From Bordetella pertussis 18323 (GTDB lineage: Bacteria > Pseudomonadota > Gammaproteobacteria > Burkholderiales > Burkholderiaceae_B): a stretch of DNA of 64,000 nt. Under the pieces are notes generated by a model that did no database searches, had not been told where the DNA came from, and saw nothing but the letters and a program-made list of their open reading frames with translations. Within the stretch, counting starts at the first letter, position 1. Every line of letters starts with the position of its first letter. Location: NCBI RefSeq assembly GCF_000306945.1, contig NC_018518.1:1-64000 (forward strand), written 5' to 3'. Positions 10,513 through 27,242 of the stretch are shown in pieces. The position numbers were made by a program, and so were the translations under genes.

Positions 10513-11037
10513 GTGAGTCTCAATCGCCAAGAGAAAGCGGTGGTAATCGAGGAAGTCTCGGCACAAGTGGCCAAGGCGCAATCGATTGTTATCGCCGAGT
10601 ACCGTGGTCTGGACGTCGCCTCTGTCACCGTACTGCGCAAAACTGCGCGTGAATCGGGCGTTTACCTGCGTGTTCTGAAGAACACGCTGGTCCGTCGTGC
10701 GGTTGCTGGCACGGCTTTCGAGCCGCTGTCCGAGCAACTCACCGGTCCGCTGATCTATGGTATCAGCGCTGATCCGGTCGCCGCGGCCAAGGTTCTCGCT
10801 GGTTTCGCAAAAAGCAACGACAAGCTGGTCATCAAGGCGGGCTCGCTGCCCAACAGCCTGCTGACCCAGGATGGCGTCAAGGCCCTGGCCACGATGCCCT
10901 CCCGCGAGGAGTTGCTCTCGAAACTGCTGGGCACCATGCAAGCCCCGATCGCGCAATTCGTGCGTACGCTCAACGAAGTTCCGACCAAGTTCGCCCGCGG
11001 CCTCGCTGCCGTGCGCGATCAGAAAGCGGCGGCCTGA
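10513..11037 (+). CDS. rplJ: 50S ribosomal protein L10
   Basis: L10 anchors the L7/L12 dimers on the ribosomal stalk and is the likely autogenous regulator. The 174-residue protein starts with [17 protein letters not shown] is the family N-terminus and TGGAG lies 9 bases upstream. The block [11 protein letters not shown] (about 55-65) is conserved, and the C-terminal helices that recruit L12 are present ([19 protein letters not shown]). It is followed by rplL after 81 bases. Confidence 0.98.
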
Positions 11038-11118
11038 TCAGGCTCCGCGTCCGGAATTCGCTGAACGACAAAGCGACACCCAACCCTGGCATTACCCAAT
11101 TTTGGAGTTCTAAACAAA

Positions 11119-11502
11119 ATGGCACTTAGCAAAGCTGAAATCCTTGACGCCATCGCTGGCATGTCCGTGCTCGAGCTGTCCGAGCTGATCAAGGAAATGG
11201 AAGAAAAGTTTGGCGTGTCGGCTGCTGCCGCCGCCGTGGCCGTGGCCGCCCCGGCCGCTGGTGGCGCTGGCGCCGCTGCTGCTGAAGAGCAGACCGAGTT
11301 CACCGTTGTGCTGCTGGAAGCCGGCGCGAACAAGGTCAGCGTCATCAAGGCCGTGCGCGAGCTGACCGGTCTGGGTCTGAAGGAAGCCAAGGACCTGGTT
11401 GACGGCGCTCCGAAGCCCGTCAAGGAAGCGCTGCCCAAGGCTGACGCCGAAGCCGCCAAGAAGAAGCTGGAAGAAGCTGGCGCCAAGGTCGAAGTCAAGT
11501 AA
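11119..11502 (+). CDS. rplL: 50S ribosomal protein L7/L12
   Basis: The multi-copy stalk protein recruits translational GTPases. The 127-residue protein has an N-terminal dimerisation helix, an alanine-rich hinge (about 36-55), and the compact C-terminal domain with [20 protein letters not shown] and [15 protein letters not shown]. The hinge is made almost only of Ala, Gly, Val and Pro, as usual. A terminator-like hairpin and then a long stem follow before rpoB. Confidence 0.99.
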
Positions 11503-11516
11503 GACCTCGCGTCGAC

Positions 11517-11553
11517 GCCCGGGGACAGCGCTCTTAGCCGTCCCCGGGCTTTT
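11517..11553 (+). terminator. Attenuator-type terminator between rplL and rpoB
   Basis: GCCCGGGGAC (11517-11526) pairs perfectly with GTCCCCGGGC (11540-11549) and is followed by TTTT. In E. coli a partial terminator at this position sets the ratio of ribosomal protein to polymerase mRNA; the same role is inferred here. Confidence 0.8.
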
Positions 11554-11559
11554 GCGTTT

Positions 11560-11604
11560 CCAGGAAACCCCTACTGATGGGTCGAGTTCAGCAGGGTTTC
11601 CTGG
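11560..11604 (+). promoter_or_regulatory. Long mRNA stem before rpoB, possible RNase III processing site
   Basis: CCAGGAAACCC (11560-11570) pairs perfectly with GGGTTTCCTGG (11594-11604) around a 23-base loop whose inner CTGA/TCAG ends can extend it. E. coli has an RNase III site in the same rplL-rpoB interval. No U-run follows, so it is not a terminator. Confidence 0.5.
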
Positions 11605-11661
11605 AGTCGTATCACCTGGGGCCGTGGTTTACGGTCCATGCAACCTCGAGTCGGAGTGCTC

Positions 11662-20018
<8,357 letters not shown>

Positions 20019-20071
20019 TGCCGTACTGACTGGAAGGCGCGCCCCGCGAGGGGCGTGGCCCGACAGCCAAA

Positions 20072-20103
20072 AAAAGGCCGCTGATGCATATCAGCGGCCT
20101 TTT
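20072..20103. terminator. Bidirectional terminator after rpoC
   Basis: AGGCCGCTGAT (20075-20085) and ATCAGCGGCCT (20090-20100) form a perfect 11-bp stem. A run of seven A lies before it and TTT after it, so it can terminate rpoC rightward and the minus-strand lipoprotein gene leftward. Confidence 0.9.
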
Positions 20104-20126
20104 GCTTGACGCGGTTGCGATTGCGG

Positions 20127-20531
20127 TCAGGTGCCGGCTTTCGATTGCGCGGCCCGAAAGACCGGGCCCCAGGCGGGATGTCCGGCTTCGTTGGGCGCCA
20201 GCGTGAAACTGGAGTCCAGGTGCAGTATGCGCACGAATGCGTCTTCGCACAGCTGGGTGTAATTGCTCACGCAGTAGCTGAATGCCTGCAGCTTGAACGC
20301 TTCGATACGCACCGCTTTCGGCGCGGCCGCCAGTTCATCGGAGCGCGCGACGCGGCGGATGACCTCGCCATAATGGCCTGCGCCATATTCCGTACGTACT
20401 TCGGCTAGGGCCTGCAGCGCGGCGGGGGTGGCGGGGACCTCGGCAGCGGGCTGGGACAGGTTGGCGCAGCCGCTTAGCGCGAGCACGGCCAGGGAAAGAC
20501 TGGGCAGGAAAGGGCGGAGGATTATGGGCAT
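20127..20531 (-). CDS. Small lipoprotein, TssQ-like (type VI secretion-associated family)
   Basis: A 134-residue exported protein. The chosen start gives a signal peptide MPIILRPFLPSLSLAVLAL ending in the lipobox LSGC, so the mature protein is acylated at that cysteine and sits in the envelope. The open frame extends 32 codons further upstream without lipoprotein features. The rest is helical and TPR-like, with YCVSNYTQLCEDAF and the ending EAGHPAWGPVFRAA. This last part resembles, from memory, the TssQ family of T6SS-linked lipoproteins; no other T6SS core gene is visible. It is divergent from the PEGA pseudokinase and shares its terminator with rpoC. A plain hypothetical lipoprotein is the alternative. 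Confidence 0.7.
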   Translation of the reverse strand: MPIILRPFLPSLSLAVLALSGCANLSQPAAEVPATPAALQALAEVRTEYGAGHYGEVIRRVARSDELAAAPKAVRIEAFKLQAFSYCVSNYTQLCEDAFVRILHLDSSFTLAPNEAGHPAWGPVFRAAQSKAGT

Positions 20532-20771
20532 GATGGACGAGGGCAGGAAACGGGGTTCGAGGTTGGTATATCCTTGCGCCGCGGGCATATTCGTAAAATC
20601 CGGCCAAGTAGCCTGGATAATATCCATAAGGCGGCCCGCAAGGATGGGCGTGTCCTACGAAGTGCGTCGAGACGACAATATGTTTATCGAAACGTAAGGA
20701 TAGCCGCGCTTTCAGCATCACAAGCACAATATCCGGTTATCGCTGCCGTTTTTTGCTTTTGTCATAGAACT

Positions 20772-21962
20772 ATGCCTCTTTTCGCCGCTTCCCAGCATCC
20801 CCGCAGTCCTTTTGCAGGCGCCGCGCCTCTCGCGCATCGCCCGTTGAGCGCTATTGCGGCCACCGCTGCCGGAGGCGTGCCGCAAGCCCGCATCAAGCGC
20901 CTGCTGGGCGAGCTGGTGCCGCAGCTGGCCAGCGTGCATGAGCAGGGACATATCTGCGGCGACATCACCGTCGATTCGGTGGGGCTGGATGAAAGCGGGC
21001 GCGCGCATCTGCTGGCGCTCAATGGGGCGGCCCAGGGCGAAGCCGCGCTGCCGGCGCCGGGATACGCGCCATTCGAGCTTTATGTGGAGGATCCTGCCTG
21101 GCCGCGCGGTCCTTGGACCGACATCTACGCATTGAGCGCCGTGGCGCACTCGCTCATTACCGGCCGCCGCCCGCCTGCGGCGCCGGAGCGCTCGGTCAAC
21201 GACGGCTATCAGCCGCTCGCGCAGCGCGATCTGCCCAAGTATGACAACGATTTCCTGCGCGCCATCGATGCCGGCCTGGCCGTGCGGCCGCACACGTTCG
21301 AGGCCTTTGTCGACTCGCTCAAGTTCCCCGAGCCGGAGCCGCCCGCCGAGGCCATGGCGCCTCTGCCCAGCGAACCGCCGCCACGCGACGAGGTGCACGA
21401 CGAAGAGCCGGTACGGCAGCGTCCGGCGGTGCGCAGCATTCTGTTCGCGATCCTGCTGGCGTTGGCGACGCTGGGCGTGGCCGTCTATTGGTGGCAGCGC
21501 CTGACCGGTACGCCCAGCGGCGTGATCACGAGCTCCGAACGCGTGACGACGCCCGGCGCCACTGCCACGCCATCAGACTCCCGCGAGGCTGAACCGCCGG
21601 CCGCCGGCAGCGCCGATACATCCGGCGCTGCGCCGCCGGCGCAAGCACAGGCTGGTCCGGACGCCGCTCCCGCGCCCGATGTTGCGCCGGAGGACGCTGC
21701 AACAGACGCGCAGGCCGAATCCGAGGCCGCCGCGACGCCGGCACCGGCCGCTGCCCGCGTGACGGTACGCATCAACGTGCAGCCGTGGGGCGAGATCTGG
21801 ATCAATGGCGTGCGGCGTGGTGTCAGCCCGCCCATGAAGGAATTGCGCCTGGTGCCGGGACGCTACTCGGTCGTCGTGCGCAATGCCGACCTGCCGCCGT
21901 ATCGGGCCACGCTCTAGGTCAAGGCGGGCCAGCCGGCTCGCATCACGCACGTGTTCCAGTGA
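20772..21962 (+). pseudogene. Ser/Thr protein kinase-like membrane protein with PEGA domain, amber codon near the C-terminus
   Basis: The frame from ATG 20772 resembles the C-lobe of a eukaryotic-type protein kinase. HEQGHICGDITVDSVGL (about 56-72) takes the place of the catalytic loop, and YAPFELYV and WTDIYALSAVAHSLITGRRPP match the APE and helix F regions. The N-lobe lysine and a clear DFG are absent, so it looks like a pseudokinase. A single membrane helix lies at about 220-240. A Pro/Ala-rich linker follows, then a C-terminal PEGA domain (about 330-380). TAG at 21915-21917 stops translation inside the PEGA repeat. The same frame continues VKAGQPARITHVFQ to TGA at 21960-21962, the expected end of the domain. 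The truncated product loses only 15 residues and may still be partly functional. Confidence 0.75.
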
Positions 21963-21977
21963 GCGTCCGGATGGCTC

Positions 21978-24321
21978 TCAGCCAGGGGGTGGGCTGGCCG
22001 GCAGGCGCAGCACGAAGGTAGAGCCGGCGGGCCCCGTGCCCGATGGCGGGCTGATGACCTCGGCCCGGCCGCCCAGCCGTTCGGCGACGGTGCGCACGAA
22101 TGCAAGCCCCAGGCCAGCGCCGCCTACTTCGTTCGAGCCGGCGGTGTTGACGCGCGTAAAGGGCTGGAAGATCTGCAGCTGGTCCTGGGGAGCGATGCCA
22201 GGTCCGTCGTCCTGGATCGATGCGACCCAGTCATCGGCGTCACGCACGACCGTGCAGCGGATACGGCCATCGGACGGACTGAATTTGATGGCGTTGTCCA
22301 GCAGGTTGCTCAGGGCCTGCTGCAGCAAGGTGTCGTCGCCGCGCACCAGGGCGATGGGCAGGGGTTCGTCGATCTCGATGCGGATGCCGCGCGCGCGCCG
22401 GCGCCCAGAAATCGTCGGTCGCCTCGCGCAGCAACTCGCTCAGGTCCAGCTCCGTCGGTGCGATCTTCATCGATTCCGCGCGTGTCAGGTGGACGAAATC
22501 GTCGACCAGCCGCAATGTGCGGTTGGCCAGCATGGCGATGCGGGCGAGCGCGTCGCTCTGCTGCACGCCATTGAGCGAGTCCTGGTTCATGGCCACCAGG
22601 GCAAGTATCGAATTCTGCGGCGCGCGCATGTCGTGCGAAATGAAGCGCAGCGTCTCTTCACGCTTGCGCTCGGCCTGTCGTATGACGGTGATATCCGTCA
22701 GGGTGGCCACGGTGCCGGCGAAAGCGCCTTCGTCGGTGCGAATGGGCGCGCACTTCAGGATCAGGTCGCGTCCGGCCTGGTCTCGGACCTCCATGTCCAC
22801 GTTCCACGGCGAATCCTGCGCATCGGGCGGCGTATGCCGCAGGGCCTCGGTCAAGGTCTGGCGGTTGCGTTCGTCGGTGATGGCGCGCTGGAACAGATCG
22901 GCGGCCAGCTGGCCATGGCGCGGCGCACGCAACCCCAGGCTGCGAAAATACTGGATCGCCGCGCGGTTGCGAAACTGCAGCCGGCCGCGCGGGTCGAACA
23001 CCAGCGTCGCGTCGGGCATGCCGTCCAGGCCATCGGTCAGGAAGCGTCGCAGGTTGCGCACGCGCGCCAGCGCTTCGCGCAATTTGCCCAGGCGGTCTTC
23101 CAGCGAACGGTTGACCAGCAGCGTGTGGGTACGGCCTTCGTTGAGCACCGGCGGATATTCGCGCTGCAGCCGCTTGAGTTCATTGTCCATGTAGCGCAGC
23201 ACGGCTTCCTGGCTGCGCCAGCTCCAGATCGGATAGCACAGCGCCAGCACCAGCATCGTGGCCGTCGGCGGAAACCACACCTGGCCAAAGCGCAGGGCCA
23301 GATAGGTGACCGGCAATACGGCCAGCAATATGGCGCCGTTGAGCACCAGCGCCGCCTTGGGCGAGAGCACCCGCAGGCCCAGGCACAGCAGCAGGACGGG
23401 CAGCGCAGCGGCCAAGGCGTTATGCCAGGGGCTGGCGACGGTATAGGAAATATTCTGGCGCGCCGCCTGCAGCATGTTGCCGATGATCTCCACGCCCGCC
23501 ATGCCATTGGCCTGGTGCGAGACGGGCGTGGGGAACGCATCGGTCAGGCCCGTTGCCCACGATCCCACCAGCACATACTTGCCGCGGATCCATTCGGGCG
23601 GTACGTTGCCCTGCAGCACGCTGATATACGACACCGTGCGCAAATGGCCGGGGGGGCCGGCGTATGGGATGCGGGTCTGGCCGGCCGCCAGTTGCGCGGT
23701 GGCAAACTGCAGGGCCTGTTGCGCCTCGCCGCCCACGCTCATCAGCGACAGCGAGAAATGCGGCCATAGCGCGGTGCCGACCTGGGCTGTCCAGATCGAG
23801 CGCCGCAGCACGCCGTCGGTATCGAGCTCGACATTGATGAAGCCCAGTGCGGCGGCGGCCTGCGCCAGCGACTCGAGCGGCGGCTCGTGGCCCGTCGCGC
23901 GCGGCAGGCGGTTGAGCACCACCGGCAGCACCACCTTGCCGTTGCGGCGGATGGCCTCGGCCAGTTGCGCGTCGACCGCGGGTTCGGCGCGGTCGGGTTC
24001 GGCAAAGATGATATCCAGGCCCACTGCGCGGGCCTCGCCCAGCTTGTCCAGCAGGGCCGCGTGCACCGTCCTGCTCCAGGGCCAGCGCCCCAGCGTGGCG
24101 ATACTGTCGTCGTCGATCATGACGATCAGGATTTCCGGGCTGGCTGGCCGGCCGGACAGCGATACGGCCCGGTCGTACAGCGTCAGGTCGATGCGGCCCA
24201 TGCCGCCCAGGGCGCCCAGCAGTCCCGCAACCGTCACCAGCACCATCGTCAGCATGATGCCGGTGCGCGCCGCCAGCCAGCGCCGGGCGGGGGAGTCGGG
24301 CAGGGGGCGGCGGCGGCGCAC
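21978..24321 (-). pseudogene. CHASE2-PAS sensor histidine kinase, frameshifted before the ATPase domain
   Basis: A GTG-started frame encodes an N-terminal helix, a periplasmic CHASE2 domain (about 35-300), three or more membrane helices (about 305-385), a PAS-like domain and a HisKA region with FISHDMRAPQ (phospho-accepting His near 575). The frame is lost near 22388-22396 in an alternating CGCGCGCGC tract. The HATPase domain (ALSNLLDNAIKFSP, DDGPGIAP and GGAGLGLAFVRTVAERLGG) continues in another frame to TGA at 21978. Adding one CG dinucleotide would join the two parts into a protein of about 780 residues. As read, the product has no ATPase domain and cannot autophosphorylate. Neighbours are a LysM-FecR protein and an OmpR-type regulator in the same direction, its likely partners. 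Slippage in the repeat or a sequencing error are both possible. Confidence 0.85.
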
Positions 24322-24322
24322 C

Positions 24323-25429
24323 TTAGAATTCGCTGAGCAGCACCAGGTCGCCGGTGCCGGTGGCTACGGACAGGCCATAGGGCGTGGACAGCACGTTTGC
24401 GCCTTCGAAAGGCTGCACGGCTTCGCGCCCGTTCAAACCGGAGGCATCCACGGCGCGAACCGCCACGTAGTAGGTTCCGGCGCCGGGCGCGCGGAACCGT
24501 ACATCGTTGGTATCGAACCGGTCGGACGCCACCACGTGCATGCCCTCCGCGTCGCGCGAAACCCTCACTATATAGGCGGAAGCGCCGGATACGGGCGCAA
24601 ACGGCACCGTCCAGCCGCCCGAGGCGGCGCGCGCCGGGGCTTGCAGTTGGGGGGCGGGCAGCAGGGCCTGCACGCCCGAGAACGCGCCGTCGCTGCCGAC
24701 ATTGGCGCCGTAGCCCGAGGACACCGCTACCGGCGTGGCCGGCGCGGCGTCGGGGGCGTGCGGCTGCAGGCGTACGCTGCCTTCCAGGACTTCGCTGCTG
24801 GCGCCCCGCGGACTGCTCTTGACGCGAAAGCGGGTGCCGCGCACGCCCGTGACCGCCACCGGCGTACGGATCTCGAAGCGGCCAACGCCCTGGCCGCCCG
24901 GGGCCACGCGCGATTCGAGCTCGCCTTGCTGTACCTGGAAGATCGAATCGGTAAGCGGCACGCGCTGGAATTGGCGCAGGCGGTTGGCGGCCACCGTGCC
25001 GTTCTCGGGAATCGTCACCTGGCTGCCGTCGGACAGTTTCAGGGTAACGAAGCTGCCGGACGCGGTCCTGATGGTGCTGCCCTCGACGATCTGCGTGCCG
25101 ACCCGCAGGGCCTGGCCGTCGGCGGTGGCGTTGCCGCTGACGTGGACCACCTCGGCGCCTGCCGCCTGCACCGGGATCATGGCCAGCGGAATGCGCAGCT
25201 CGAGGGCGATCGGCAGGCGCTGGGGGTCGTCCACCCGGTTCAGCGTCTGCAGGATCGACCAGTTGGATTCATTACCGGTGTAAGTGCTTGCTAACGCTAT
25301 AAGCGTGTCGCCAGAACGCACTCGGTAAAGAAAATTCTCTCCCAGGCTACCTGCGGGCTGGGCTTGTACCGCGGCGCTGGCCACAAGGGCGCACACCAGC
25401 ATGAACGCTGGCGCGAACGGCCGAATCAT
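24323..25429 (-). CDS. Exported LysM and FecR domain protein with fibronectin-like C-terminus
   Basis: A 368-residue protein with a signal peptide (about 1-23, cut after AVQA). A LysM domain starts YRVRSGDTLIALASTY (about 35-80) and probably binds peptidoglycan. A FecR domain follows (about 95-215), with GSTIRTASGSFVTLKLSDGS, and RFEIRTPVAVTGVRGTRFRV, which is cut into the usual TPVAVTGVRGT core. The C-terminal part (about 270-365) has an Ig/fibronectin-like repeat containing YIVRVSRDAEG and YYVAVRAVDASGLNG. It lies between the regulator gene and the CHASE2 kinase and almost touches the kinase start. This FecR protein has no sigma-factor partner here, so it is more likely a periplasmic structural or sensory component than an anti-sigma factor. 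Confidence 0.85.
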   Translation of the reverse strand: MIRPFAPAFMLVCALVASAAVQAQPAGSLGENFLYRVRSGDTLIALASTYTGNESNWSILQTLNRVDDPQRLPIALELRIPLAMIPVQAAGAEVVHVSGNATADGQALRVGTQIVEGSTIRTASGSFVTLKLSDGSQVTIPENGTVAANRLRQFQRVPLTDSIFQVQQGELESRVAPGGQGVGRFEIRTPVAVTGVRGTRFRVKSSPRGASSEVLEGSVRLQPHAPDAAPATPVAVSSGYGANVGSDGAFSGVQALLPAPQLQAPARAASGGWTVPFAPVSGASAYIVRVSRDAEGMHVVASDRFDTNDVRFRAPGAGTYYVAVRAVDASGLNGREAVQPFEGANVLSTPYGLSVATGTGDLVLLSEF

Positions 25430-25446
25430 GAACTTCTCTCCTTGGA

Positions 25447-26181
25447 TTAGTCGTCTTTGGCGTCGTCGCCCTGCGGCTGCGGGTCGCTGACCAATTCCAG
25501 CCGATAGCCCAGGGCATAGGACGAAGACAAGCGCACCCCATTCTGGGGGCGCAACTGCAACTTCTGGCGAATATTCGACAAATGCGTATCAAGGGTGCGC
25601 GAGGTCGCCGGGATCTCCCGGTTCCACACGCTTTCTGCAAGCACATCGCGCGAGATCAGGCGCCCGACGTTGCGAAAAAACAACTGCGCGAGTTCGAATT
25701 CCTTGGGCGGCAACGGTACGACCTGGCCGTCGAGGGCGATGGAGCGCTCGTTGGGATCGATGCGATAGCCCGCGACCGAGAACGGCAGATAGTCGGGCAG
25801 GGCGCCCTGGCTGCGGCGCAACAGGGCCGCCACGCGCGCCAGCAATTCGGCGGGCCGCATGGGCTTTACGATGTAGTCGTCGGCGCCTGCCTGCAGGCCT
25901 TGCACCAGGTCGCTTTCCTGGTCCCGGCTGGTCAGGAAAATGATAGGCACGGCAAAACCGTAGCTCGTGCGCAGCCGGCGCACGACTTCGTCGCCATTCA
26001 TGTCGGGCAACTGCCAGTCGAGCAGGATGAGGTCGAACGCCTGGACGCGCAGCGCCGCCAGCAGGTCGAGGCTGCGCGGATAGCTGGTACATGTGTATCC
26101 GGCCGCGGAGAGCACCTGCTGGATATGCTGCGCCTGGTCCAGATCGTCTTCGAGCGACGCAATTTTCATTCGTTGTGACAC
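25447..26181 (-). CDS. OmpR/PhoB-family response regulator
   Basis: A 244-residue two-component regulator, probably the partner of the CHASE2 kinase. The receiver domain has the acidic pair SLEDDLDQA (about 9-17), the phospho-acceptor in LILLDWQLPDMNG (Asp near 55), the conserved Thr/Ser in IIFLTSRD and the lysine in YIVKPMRP. The C-terminal winged helix includes LPPKEFELAQLFFRNVGRLISR and SRTLDTHLSNIRQKL. A second start four codons in (MKIASLEDD) is equally possible. It leads a three-gene minus-strand unit with the LysM-FecR and kinase genes (17 and 1 bp gaps). With the kinase frameshifted, it may now be uncoupled from its input. Confidence 0.92.
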   Translation of the reverse strand: MSQRMKIASLEDDLDQAQHIQQVLSAAGYTCTSYPRSLDLLAALRVQAFDLILLDWQLPDMNGDEVVRRLRTSYGFAVPIIFLTSRDQESDLVQGLQAGADDYIVKPMRPAELLARVAALLRRSQGALPDYLPFSVAGYRIDPNERSIALDGQVVPLPPKEFELAQLFFRNVGRLISRDVLAESVWNREIPATSRTLDTHLSNIRQKLQLRPQNGVRLSSSYALGYRLELVSDPQPQGDDAKDD

Positions 26182-26543
26182 AGAGCGATGCTCGCACGGC
26201 AGTCTGCGAGCAGGTTACGGACAAGGCCGGGATCCGGTGCGGCGAACCGCGCGTTCGCCAATTCGTCGCGAGCGCATCTGGCGTCCCAGAAACTTACTGT
26301 TCGCACATTGGCGTAGGCGTCATCCAAAAGTGTATGGAACCCTAACCAAACGCATGATAACCCGGGGCTCTTGTTACATCGTCCCCAATGAGCATAAGTG
26401 TCAAACATTGCAAAGTTGACAAATGTTGACTGGCTCTGTTGCGCAACACCGCGCCACACTGTCTCAAATGCGTACAGGCGCGCGCTTTCCCTTTTGAGCG
26501 CCTGAAAGCCGGCCGCGAACCCGCGGACTGGCAGGGATTCGTT
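26182..26543. other. Divergent intergenic region between two regulator genes
   Basis: This 362-base stretch has no convincing gene and is less G+C rich than its surroundings, especially 26290-26440. It holds a close direct repeat GTTGAC at 26415-26420 and 26425-26430, and a perfect 12-base palindrome TGTTGCGCAACA at 26437-26448. Both promoters, leftward for the OmpR-type regulator unit and rightward for the degenerate regulator, must lie here. No clear -10/-35 pair was found. Confidence 0.5.
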
Positions 26544-27242
26544 ATGAAGCAATTGAGCACGTTGATCATGACGCCCGACGACGCCGATCGCGACCGCATC
26601 ATTGCAGCAATGCTGCTGGCCGGGATCTCGGCCAAGGGCTGTTCCACGCCCCTGGAGCTGTTCGGGCTGTTGAGTGAGGATACCTACGACGCGGTCGTGA
26701 TGGACCTTTCCGAGCTGGGCGAGCTGGGCTACGCCCTGGTGGCGCGCCTGCGTGGCTCGCCGGAGCTGGGCATCATCGTCATTGGCGGCAACCTGACCCT
26801 GGACGCCCGCCTGCGCTGCCTGCAAAGCGGCGCGGACGCCTGCGTGCCCCTGCCGGCCGACGAGCGCGAGCTGGCATGCGTGCTGCTTGCCCTGGCGCGG
26901 CGCCTGCCCGCCTGGCAGGAAGACGAAGAGGCCGTCGCGCAACGCGGTACCGACGACGAGGGCTGGGAGCTGCGCGACCAGGACTGGACGCTCGTGGCCC
27001 CCGGCGGGGAAGAGCTGTCGCTGTCGGCCAACGAGCGGCAGATCGTCCGCCTGCTGCTGGGCGCGGCCGGCCGCGCCGAACTGGCCAGCGAGCTGGCTGT
27101 CGACGGCCCGGCGGTGCGTTCCACCGGCGAGCGCAGCATCGACGTCATCGTCAGCCGGCTGCGCCGCAAGGCCGAGCTGGCGGGCCTGGTGCTTCCCATC
27201 CGAACGGTCTACGGCAGCGGCTACCTGTTCGCCAACTCCTAG
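26544..27242 (+). CDS. Response regulator-like transcription factor with degenerate receiver
   Basis: A 232-residue protein. The receiver-like N-terminus keeps the aspartate of VVMDLSELGELG (near residue 54) but lacks the usual acidic pair spacing, and the conserved lysine is replaced (CVPLPADEREL). It is probably not phosphorylated in the standard way. The C-terminal winged helix has LSLSANERQIVRLLL, and RSIDVIVSRLRRKAE as recognition helix, ending VYGSGYLFANS. I chose the ATG at 26544, which gives MKQLSTLIMTPDD. An upstream in-frame ATG at 26439 would add 35 residues overlapping a palindrome. IS481 is inserted exactly at the stop codon, so the protein is not shortened. It is divergent from the CHASE2/FecR/regulator unit. 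Confidence 0.82.
   Translation: MKQLSTLIMTPDDADRDRIIAAMLLAGISAKGCSTPLELFGLLSEDTYDAVVMDLSELGELGYALVARLRGSPELGIIVIGGNLTLDARLRCLQSGADACVPLPADERELACVLLALARRLPAWQEDEEAVAQRGTDDEGWELRDQDWTLVAPGGEELSLSANERQIVRLLLGAAGRAELASELAVDGPAVRSTGERSIDVIVSRLRRKAELAGLVLPIRTVYGSGYLFANS

Noticed and set aside
24323-25429. FecR-type anti-sigma factor
   Set aside because: It has a cleavable signal and LysM domain rather than an anti-sigma membrane layout, and no ECF sigma or TonB receptor gene is adjacent.
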